Source: an uncultured Hungatella sp. (lineage in GTDB: Bacteria > Bacillota > Clostridia > Lachnospirales > Lachnospiraceae). From it: DNA of 64,000 bases. A program made the translations under genes and the position numbers. The notes below the pieces were generated by a model. That model did not search any database. It was given only the letters and a program-made list of their open reading frames with translations, and was not told the origin of the DNA. How positions within the stretch are numbered: position 1 is the stretch's first letter; each line of letters begins with the position of its first letter. Below are positions 35,646-42,142 of this stretch, one piece after another. The stretch spans positions 1-64,000 of the forward strand of contig CAMUJH010000019.1 in assembly GCA_947089145.1 (NCBI GenBank), read 5' to 3'.

Positions 35646-35839
35646 AGATAGAAGTAAGGAGATGGATATTAATATGATAAGGCAAGACCGAAAGGGTAAT
35701 GTTACGGAAAATGTCGTAATAGAGTGAAAGCGCCTTGTTATTTTAACTCTGCTTCCAGACCTGCCGCTAGGAACCTGTTCCTGTTGGTCATTTCTATCTT
35801 GACTCCGGACCTGTTTTGCTCGGTCCGTTTTGCCCACAG

Positions 35840-36038
35840 CCATGTGATTTCCAGATTGCCCGACACTTCGCTTAACGCTTTTTACTATACACTGAAAACA
35901 GATGCCTATAATCACTCTGTTTGGAATGACGTTGCGGTATTGAAAGCAGTCCAGGCGGTTCCCGGCCCTTTGGAAAAACAGCCGCTTTTTCTTTCCATTG
36001 ATGATACCATGGTCCAAAAGTCCGGTAAGCATTTGTAG
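35840..36038 (+). pseudogene. IS4-like transposase N-terminal-region remnant
   Basis: An open frame ending at TAG 36036-36038 encodes LPDTSLNAFYYTLKTDAYNH, WNDVAVLKAVQAVPGPLEKQ and FLSIDDTMVQKSGKHL. This matches the early catalytic region of a common Lachnospiraceae IS4-type transposase; the first catalytic Asp pair is in SIDDT. The frame ends just after that motif and the remaining catalytic part is absent from the downstream DNA, so it is a fragment. Confidence 0.6.
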
Positions 36039-36160
36039 AAGATATATAGGAAATGGAATTTAATCTGGTAGAATTTGCTGTAAGTGCCATATAAAATAGT
36101 CGGTAATTATATAGTGGTTATATAAAAGTCGAAATCAGATCGAATTAGAGTAACTTTGCG

Positions 36161-36189
36161 TTGACACTATACTCGAATTGAGGTATAAT
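36161..36189 (+). promoter_or_regulatory. perfect consensus promoter
   Basis: TTGACA (36161-36166), 17-bp spacer, TATAAT (36184-36189), 52 bp before ATG 36242 of the unknown 234-aa protein. The spacer contains CTCGAATTGAG, a perfect 5-bp dyad (CTCAATTCGAG on the other strand), which could be an operator for self-regulation. Confidence 0.75.
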
Positions 36190-36241
36190 TAGGCTATATA
36201 TCATGTGAAATGTATCTATAGCTAATATGTGGAGGATAAAA

Positions 36242-36946
36242 ATGGAAAGATACTCTGTGCAACAAATAATGGATATGTTTATGAAAAGGGGGATTGAAGT
36301 AAAAAAAGGGACACTAGATAATTACCGTTCCAAGCTTCAACAATTTAATATAATAAACAATAATGAATTACTCTCAGATGCGCATATTAAAACATTTGAG
36401 AATATTGTTAATGAAAAAACAAATGATAATACATGGGAAAGGTTAATAATGAAATATCTCTATATAGATTTCAGAGATAATATGCAGTTTAAATTTCAAT
36501 GGTGTCTAAAAACGATTGCACAACATTTAAAGTGGAAGATAGAGCATAAAAAATACAAGGTTTATCATATGAATTTGTCAGAAGGTGAGGCTCCTACTGA
36601 AGATTTTATGACTTTCTGTTGTTGCATTGATAATTTTGTTGAAATGGGGAAATTTTATGAAGCGTATAAAGGAAGCAGAGGTACGGATGGCTGCTGTATG
36701 AATTATAAAATTATTACTCCAGATAACAGTGTATATTTCATAATAGGGAAACTTAATTCATTTACAGGGCATGAAGATGCGCACCTATTCTTTTCGGAGA
36801 CATTAGACTTTAATATTATGAGATGTAAATATATAGGGGGATGGGATACTGAAAATGAAGATGAAATATTTGTTGAGTTAGAAGATGCCTGTAAAAAAAA
36901 TGCGATTGATGTTAAAGAAGTCAATGGGAACAAAACTGAGCAATAA
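36242..36946 (+). CDS. unknown protein with possible N-terminal HTH
   Basis: A 234-aa protein of unknown family. ATG 36242 is chosen because GGAGGA (36231-36236) lies 5 nt upstream. Residues 1-40 (YSVQQIMDMFMKRGIEVKKGTLDNYRSKLQ) look like a MerR-type or similar helix-turn-helix. The central and C-terminal parts are mixed alpha/beta with many aromatic residues and a Cys pair in FMTFCCCIDNF. It has no signal peptide or membrane helix. The gene is strongly A+T-rich compared with the giant genes before it and the chromosome after 38.4 kb, and is flanked by mobile-element and DUF262 remnants, so it was probably acquired by transfer. A role as regulator of a lost defence or toxin-antitoxin module is conceivable but unproven. 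Confidence 0.65.
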   Translation: MERYSVQQIMDMFMKRGIEVKKGTLDNYRSKLQQFNIINNNELLSDAHIKTFENIVNEKTNDNTWERLIMKYLYIDFRDNMQFKFQWCLKTIAQHLKWKIEHKKYKVYHMNLSEGEAPTEDFMTFCCCIDNFVEMGKFYEAYKGSRGTDGCCMNYKIITPDNSVYFIIGKLNSFTGHEDAHLFFSETLDFNIMRCKYIGGWDTENEDEIFVELEDACKKNAIDVKEVNGNKTEQ

Positions 36947-37058
36947 TAAAGGCGAAGCAAATTTTGATAATTAGTTTTGAGAAATAGAAAATTTATGTAT
37001 ATCAACAATAACTATTATATAACGCTATTAAAATGCTGTTTTTATGATAGAAGAGTGA

Positions 37059-37388
37059 GGATACGTATTAGGAAGAGATTTTTATTTTAACTGGAATCAA
37101 AAAACTGACGAGTACGTATGTGTTGATGGATTACAGCGCAGTATTGCATTTATGCGATTTATTGCTGGTGAGATTATGGTATTTTGACAATGCTACAGTG
37201 AATTTGGTTTTACTAAGAAAGAAGTGGGTTGGAACCCGTTACCAGAGTTTCGGATTAATGTATATATGAATCATTTGGAGGATCAGAAAGAAATTTTGGA
37301 ATGGTATGCGGATATGAACTCAGGAGGAACACCACACACAAATGATGAGATTGAAAGAGTAAAGAAAATGATTCGGAATCTTGATTAA
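37059..37388 (+). pseudogene. DUF262 (ParB-like NTPase) domain remnant
   Basis: Reads RDFYFNWNQKTDEYVCVDGLQ, an internal TGA (37182-37184), then YSEFGFTKKE, EILEWYADMNSGGTPHTNDEIERVKKM and a final TAA at 37386-37388. VDGLQR and the (Y/D)MNSGGTPHT motif are hallmarks of small DUF262 proteins, which are found in phages and in defence systems. The N-terminal catalytic region is missing and a stop interrupts what remains, so it is non-functional. Confidence 0.65.
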
Positions 37389-37408
37389 GCAATATATGAG
37401 GTATAATT

Positions 37409-38149
37409 ATGAATAATGTTGATAATAAAGAATTTATAGAGTTCCTTTTAGGTAGATTTAAAATCGAAAGAGAAAGATTTGACAGATCTGGTATATATGC
37501 ATATACACAACGTTTACTTGCTTATAACTCAAATAAGATTGAGGGGAGTACGCTTACTGAGGAGCAAACGGCTTCATTGTTTGATAATGGCACTTTGCCA
37601 AAATCAGATGATTATTATAGAGCAAAAGATGTTGAAGAAATGAATGGGCATTTCCTAATGTTTAATAAGATGCTGGACACCTTGAATAAACCATTATCGC
37701 AGGAACTGATAAAACAATTCCATTATGAATTAAAATCAGGTGTATTTGAGGATCGGGCTAATGGGTATGCTATTGGCGAGTATAAACAGCGTCCTAATAT
37801 GATCGGAATATATCAAACTGTAAGACCAGGAAATGTTGACCAGGAAATGTATTTACTTATAGATTGGTATAATAATCAGAAAATAAATATCTCTGCATTA
37901 GCTGAATTTCATGCTAGATACGAGAGTATACATCCTTTTCAAGATGGTAATGGCAGGACGGGCAGACTAATTCTTTTCAGAGAATGTCTAAAGAATAGAA
38001 TCTTGCCAGTTGTGATTGAAGATGCAAATAGAAATGAATATCTGGAAGCATTGAAAGAGTATCGAGAAGAAAGGCGTTTAGATAAATTGATTGTGCTTTT
38101 TGAAAAAGAGCAACAGTTCTATCTGGAGAAATGCAGGTACTTTATGTAG
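37409..38149 (+). CDS. Fic family protein (AMP-transferase type), class II self-inhibited
   Basis: A 246-aa protein with the Fic core [12 protein letters not shown] at residues 175-186 (catalytic His, anion-hole and Mg/ATP-binding residues all present). An N-terminal SNKIEG (residues 41-46) matches the inhibitory (S/T)xxxE(G/N) motif; its Glu blocks ATP binding in class II Fic proteins. It has no extra domain or secretion signal. Such proteins usually attach AMP to a bacterial target and act as stress or toxin modules; the target is unknown. It starts 21 bp after the DUF262 remnant on the same strand and shares its low GC. Confidence 0.88.
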   Translation: MNNVDNKEFIEFLLGRFKIERERFDRSGIYAYTQRLLAYNSNKIEGSTLTEEQTASLFDNGTLPKSDDYYRAKDVEEMNGHFLMFNKMLDTLNKPLSQELIKQFHYELKSGVFEDRANGYAIGEYKQRPNMIGIYQTVRPGNVDQEMYLLIDWYNNQKINISALAEFHARYESIHPFQDGNGRTGRLILFRECLKNRILPVVIEDANRNEYLEALKEYREERRLDKLIVLFEKEQQFYLEKCRYFM

Positions 38150-38152
38150 GAA

Positions 38153-38300
38153 ATTTGAACTGAAGAAAGAGCTTGTTCCAATGCAGCCAGGTGATGTTCC
38201 TGTTACGTATGCCGATACCAGTGCATTAGAACATGATTTTGGATTTAAGCCCAGTACAAGTTTGAGAGATGGCCTGCGGCAAACCGGCTTACCATCTCTG
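38153..38300 (+). pseudogene. C-terminal tail of a UDP-glucuronate 4-epimerase-type SDR
   Basis: After the Fic stop, a frame reads [38 protein letters not shown] and then degenerates. [16 protein letters not shown] and the DFGFKP-TSLREGL pattern are the standard C-terminus of UDP-glucuronate/UDP-glucose 4-epimerases. Only about 45 residues remain. It is probably the cut-off end of a sugar-nucleotide gene once belonging to the polysaccharide locus. Confidence 0.6.
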
Positions 38301-38375
38301 CTTCAATGTCCCCGGCAAACTATAACAAGCAATATGTTACCGATCACGATTTTACCATTATCTAAAACCACACGG

Positions 38376-38404
38376 TTGAATTCCTGCATGTCCTGTGGTA
38401 GAAT
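38376..38404 (+). promoter_or_regulatory. probable promoter of the FMN-bind-like gene
   Basis: TTGAAT (38376-38381), 17 bp, TAGAAT (38399-38404), about 58 bp before ATG 38463. Each hexamer is close to consensus. Confidence 0.5.
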
Positions 38405-38462
38405 GTAGAATAATTCGGACTCCTCCATAATAGATTGTAGTAAACAAAATATGGAGGTCCAC

Positions 38463-38897
38463 ATGAGTTCGAAAACAAGAATTGTGGTGCTGAAAATGAA
38501 GGAGCTGATCTACACTGCCGTGTTTTTGGGCCTGGCAGTGGTACTTATTACGCTGTTCCTTATCATGTTCCGCCCAAGACAGGATACATCATCTCCAACC
38601 CAGCCAGCTTCCTACATACCTGGAGTCTACAGCGCTTCCATTACCCTTGGGAGCCAGAATCTGAATGTGGAGGTGGCCGTGGACGCAGACAAGATTCAGT
38701 CCGTGTCATTTGTGTCACTGGACGAGGCTGTCACGACAATGTATCCTCTGATGCAGCCTGTGATGGAGGATCTGGAAGAACAGATCTTAAAAAGCCAGTC
38801 TACCGAGAATCTATCCTATTCTTTGGAGACGCGCTATACATCCCAGTCCCTGATCAGCGCGATTGATCTGGCCTTGGAGAAAGCAAAGGTAAAATAG
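38463..38897 (+). CDS. membrane-anchored FMN-bind-like protein without the flavinylation motif
   Basis: A 144-aa protein with an N-terminal basic stretch, one membrane helix (about residues 15-37) and an outside domain beginning YIPGVYSASITLGSQNLNVEV, the typical opening of FMN_bind domains (YxPGxYxA). In flavinylated members the C-terminal motif is (S/C)GATxTS; here the same place reads LETRYTSQSL, so the Thr that receives FMN is missing. It therefore probably does not carry covalent FMN and may bind a partner or free flavin. GGAGG at 38452-38456 selects ATG 38463 as start; the ATG at 38451 overlaps that site. A MATE transporter gene follows 11 bp later. Confidence 0.7.
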   Translation: MSSKTRIVVLKMKELIYTAVFLGLAVVLITLFLIMFRPRQDTSSPTQPASYIPGVYSASITLGSQNLNVEVAVDADKIQSVSFVSLDEAVTTMYPLMQPVMEDLEEQILKSQSTENLSYSLETRYTSQSLISAIDLALEKAKVK

Positions 38898-38908
38898 GTG
38901 GTTACGTT

Positions 38909-40489
38909 ATGAAGGATAATATACAAAGGAAATGTATGGATATGCCCAACGATCAACTTGATTCTCAGAAAGAAAGGGATGGGGCTGCGGATCATAGTTT
39001 ACAGCCTGACAGCAGAGAGCGGCCTGTGTCCCATGCCCTTGATGACAGGCCTGAGGAGGATGGCTTTCAAAGGCAGGAAGACGCTGCAAAGACAGACGGC
39101 AAGCTTTTTGACAGCGGCCAGCAGAGTACGGAAAACTCCCAGGTTTCCGCCAGGGAAAACCAGATTACAGAAGGTGTCATCTGGAAACAGCTGCTGCTGT
39201 TTTTCTTCCCGATTTTGTTCGGAACCTTTTTCCAGCAGCTTTACAATACGGTTGATGCCATTGTAGTGGGGCAATTTGTGGGAAAAGAGGCGCTGGCTGC
39301 CGTAGGCGGGCCTACCGGGACATTGATCAATCTGCTGGTAGGCTTTTTCGTCGGCCTTGCTTCCGGGGCCACGGTGATCATTTCTCAGTTTTACGGCGCA
39401 AAAAGGGCGGACAAGGTGGAGTATGCGGTTCACACTTCCGTGGCATTTTCCCTGCTCTGCGGCTTGGGAATCATGGCGGCAGGCTTTTTCGGAGCCCCTT
39501 TGGCGCTGACCATGATGGGGACCCCAGAAGACATTATGGGGTATGCGGTGCTGTATATACGGATTTACTTTCTGGGAACCATACCAAATCTCATCTATAA
39601 TATGGGTTCCGGCATTTTGCGGGCTGCAGGGGATTCCAAAAGGCCGCTGTTTTTCCTGATCACAGGATGCGTCACGAACATTGTGCTGGACGTGGTGCTG
39701 GTGGTGTACCTGCGCATGGGAGTGGCAGGGGCCGCCCTTGCCACCATCTTTTCCCAGACTGCCAGCGCCGTCTTTGTGGCGGCGGTGCTGACCAGAACCA
39801 CAGAGATGTACAGGCTTAAGCTGGCCCGGATACGTCTGGACAGGCGCATGTTGGCCCGGATCATCCGGATCGGGCTTCCGGCGGGACTGCAGTCTGTCAT
39901 GTACTCTCTGTCCAATGTGATTATCCAGTCAAGCGTCAACAGCCTGGGAACCGATACCATTGCGGCATGGACCGCTTACGGGAAAATTGACAGCGTTTTC
40001 TGGATGATCATCAATGCATTTGGCATCTCCATTACCACATTTGTGGGACAAAATTATGGAGCAGGAAAAATGGAGCGGGTGAAAAAGGGGATTCGGCAAT
40101 GCATGCTTATGACTTTGGCATCTGCAGTGGGGCTTTCCTGCATCCTCTACAATTTCGGCTTCTACATTTTTGAAATTTTTACTACAGATGCCGCAGTGCT
40201 GGAAAAAGGCATGGAGATCCTTAAGTTTTTGGTGCCTGCATTTTTCACCTATGTTACCATCGAGATCTACTCCGGCGCCCTGAGGGGAATCGGGGATTCC
40301 TGGATACCCATGATTCTCACCATGGTGGGGGTCTGCGTGCTGCGGGTGGCCTGGATCGTGGTGGCAGTGCCCCTTAGACGGACCATTACCACAGTGGTGT
40401 TCAGCTATCCGCTGACCTGGTCAGTGACTACCGTGCTGTTTTTAGTGTATTTTCATCGCTTCAGCAGGCTGGGGAAAAGGAGAAGATAA
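38909..40489 (+). CDS. MATE-family multidrug/toxin exporter
   Basis: A 526-aa transporter of the MATE (DinF/NorM) family: from residue 90 about 12 hydrophobic segments, with IWKQLLLFFFPILFGTFFQQLYNTVDAIVVGQF, SGATVIISQFYGA and the symmetric second-half start IRIGLPAGLQSVMYSLSN plus TFVGQNYGAGK. It should export cationic compounds using a Na+ or H+ gradient. The first 85 residues form an unusual, highly charged Gln/Asp/Glu-rich tail not normally present in MATE proteins; the true start may be internal, but no well-placed alternative with a good ribosome site was seen. Confidence 0.9.
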   Translation: MKDNIQRKCMDMPNDQLDSQKERDGAADHSLQPDSRERPVSHALDDRPEEDGFQRQEDAAKTDGKLFDSGQQSTENSQVSARENQITEGVIWKQLLLFFFPILFGTFFQQLYNTVDAIVVGQFVGKEALAAVGGPTGTLINLLVGFFVGLASGATVIISQFYGAKRADKVEYAVHTSVAFSLLCGLGIMAAGFFGAPLALTMMGTPEDIMGYAVLYIRIYFLGTIPNLIYNMGSGILRAAGDSKRPLFFLITGCVTNIVLDVVLVVYLRMGVAGAALATIFSQTASAVFVAAVLTRTTEMYRLKLARIRLDRRMLARIIRIGLPAGLQSVMYSLSNVIIQSSVNSLGTDTIAAWTAYGKIDSVFWMIINAFGISITTFVGQNYGAGKMERVKKGIRQCMLMTLASAVGLSCILYNFGFYIFEIFTTDAAVLEKGMEILKFLVPAFFTYVTIEIYSGALRGIGDSWIPMILTMVGVCVLRVAWIVVAVPLRRTITTVVFSYPLTWSVTTVLFLVYFHRFSRLGKRRR

Positions 40490-40590
40490 GCTGCCAAATG
40501 AGAACATGAGACTAAAGAGCGGGCCGATTTTGCAAAAAAGAGGGCAAAAGAGACTCTGAAGATATATGAAACAGAAAGGAAGGGACAATT

Positions 40591-40791
40591 ATGGAACGGC
40601 AAAAGAGACAATTTACGTCTGAAGACTATGATAACCTCCCTGGCTTTTTAAGGATAGAAGTCTTTGACGGAGAAATCTATACAGATGACTGGACGGCATT
40701 GGAAATTGACGAGGATGTATTTAAAATTCCGGCAACGGAAAAAAGACACATTAAATACAAGCTTTCTATTGTGGAAATTGAAGAGCAGTAA
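40591..40791 (+). CDS. unknown 66-aa acidic protein
   Basis: A small protein (starts MERQKRQFTSEDYDNLPGF, ends SIVEIEEQ), preceded by a good GGAAGG site 8 nt upstream. It has no signal peptide or membrane helix. No family is recognised. The gene stands alone between the MATE and MerR genes. Confidence 0.5.
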   Translation: MERQKRQFTSEDYDNLPGFLRIEVFDGEIYTDDWTALEIDEDVFKIPATEKRHIKYKLSIVEIEEQ

Positions 40792-40829
40792 TTGATACAG
40801 CTTAATAAGGAACATAATTGAGGATAATA

Positions 40830-40885
40830 GGGGAAGAATGTGCCCGAGAAATGCTTTCCGCTGCACATGCAGCACATTCTGCCCC
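40830..40885. other. long imperfect hairpin upstream of the MerR-type gene
   Basis: GAATGTGC (40836-40843) pairs with GCACATTC (40872-40879), and GGGG/CCCC extends the stem outside. The loop includes the palindrome TGCACATGCA. There is no T-tract. It may be a terminator-like structure after the 66-aa gene or an RNA element; I cannot decide. Confidence 0.35.
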
Positions 40886-41019
40886 CAAAAGCAGGGACGG
40901 AGGAAGCCGAACCGGGCAAAAGCAGAATTCGCTTAACTAAATGACATTGCTAAACAGGCAGTTTACTTTGGAAGTATACCAGGAAAAGAGGCATAATTTG
41001 CCAGGAAGGCAGATGACCT

Positions 41020-41835
41020 ATGTACACAAAAACAGAATTTTGCAGAAATGCCGGCATTACCCCGGAGACGCTTCGGCATTATGTGGACATGCACCTTATA
41101 AAGCCAAAGGAAATCACGGAAAAGGGATACCGCAAATACGACAGGGACAATATTCTGGACTTGTGGTTTTACCGTTTAGGGGCTTCTCTGGGAAACCCGT
41201 TAAAAGAGATCAGAAACTGGAACACGGCAATGTCCAAACACGATTTCCTCCTTGGGCTGGGGGAGAGGGAAGGGGAACTGATAAGAACCATAGAACTTAT
41301 GAACCAGCAGCTTTCCATGATCCGGGAGATCCGCCATTACATGGAACAGGAAATGGAAAGCGGCCTGACAGTGACAAAGGAGCCGGGGATTGCAGGATAC
41401 CGGGCTTTTTGCGACAGCGGCACGGAGGCTCAGCGCCAGATCGCAAAGATGGCGGAGCTGTTTCCCATGGCGTCGGTTGTCATTGACTATGTTCTGCCAG
41501 AGAATTGGAAGGAAGAATGCCGGCAGCGGCAGGAGGGTCAGGAAACATATTTAAAGGCCAGGCTGGGAATCTGCGTCCTGAAAGAAAGATGGGGGCTGAT
41601 GGATTTAACAGAGACGCAGGGCCTGGAGATGATGCCCGCCATGGACAGCCTCTGCATGTCCCTGGTGACAGACAGGCCCTTCCGGCTGGGGCTGGATGAT
41701 TTCGCTCCTCTTTTAGATGCGTTAAAAGAGGGAGGATATACGCCGGAAAGCCACATTATCGGCAGCCTGTTCTGCAGGGAGGTGGCTAAAGATCAGGTTA
41801 CGTATTTGCTGAAATGCAGGATCTTGATCAGCTGA
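41020..41835 (+). CDS. MerR-family transcription regulator
   Basis: A 271-aa protein. The N-terminal winged HTH (CRNAGITPETLRHYVDMHLI, then KGYRKYDRDNI) is followed by a coiled-coil dimer helix (about residues 80-115) and a C-terminal domain of about 150 residues that could bind an effector. The C-terminal domain resembles GyrI/BmrR-type ligand-binding units only in size and position. It is transcribed toward a 19-bp-spacer promoter carrying a perfect dyad, 52 bp downstream, which drives the flavoprotein gene; this is the expected target of a MerR activator. Confidence 0.82.
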   Translation: MYTKTEFCRNAGITPETLRHYVDMHLIKPKEITEKGYRKYDRDNILDLWFYRLGASLGNPLKEIRNWNTAMSKHDFLLGLGEREGELIRTIELMNQQLSMIREIRHYMEQEMESGLTVTKEPGIAGYRAFCDSGTEAQRQIAKMAELFPMASVVIDYVLPENWKEECRQRQEGQETYLKARLGICVLKERWGLMDLTETQGLEMMPAMDSLCMSLVTDRPFRLGLDDFAPLLDALKEGGYTPESHIIGSLFCREVAKDQVTYLLKCRILIS

Positions 41836-41886
41836 GACAGGGCTAAAACCGCCTGTCAAAAGTTAAAAATAACTGTAGAAAACCTA

Positions 41887-41917
41887 TTGACCATGTGGTT
41901 ACCACATGGTTTATAAT
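41887..41917 (+). promoter_or_regulatory. MerR-type promoter with operator in a 19-bp spacer
   Basis: TTGACC (41887-41892), 19-bp spacer, TATAAT (41912-41917). A perfect dyad ACCATGTGGT (41890-41899), T, ACCACATGGT (41901-41910) fills the spacer. A 19-20 bp spacer that must be untwisted by the bound activator is the signature of MerR-controlled promoters. The rest of 41918-42142 is an untranslated leader of about 225 nt with no clear hairpin-plus-T structure. Confidence 0.85.
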
Positions 41918-42142
41918 TGCCTACAGGTTGATAAATAAATAACAAACAACCTGGACAGTACCGTCCCGGAGCCCTTTTACAGCTGGCTTTGCAGGCTGAT
42001 TTTCGTCATATGTACACAAATTTAATCAACGTGTGTGCAGTGCAGGCATCATAGATTTATGCACATCTGACAAAAATCCATCTCACAAAACCAGACCTGG
42101 AGAGACTCCGAAAGCACATTAATAAAAAGGGAGGAAAAGACC

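Noticed and set aside
37182-37184. In-frame TGA of the DUF262 fragment as a selenocysteine codon
   Set aside because: The family has no Cys or Sec requirement there, no SECIS-like hairpin is evident directly after it, and the N-terminus of the gene is missing anyway.
40830-40885. Hairpin before the MerR gene as a riboswitch
   Set aside because: It has no conserved riboswitch core or linked terminator that I can recognise, so it is listed only as a structure of unknown role.
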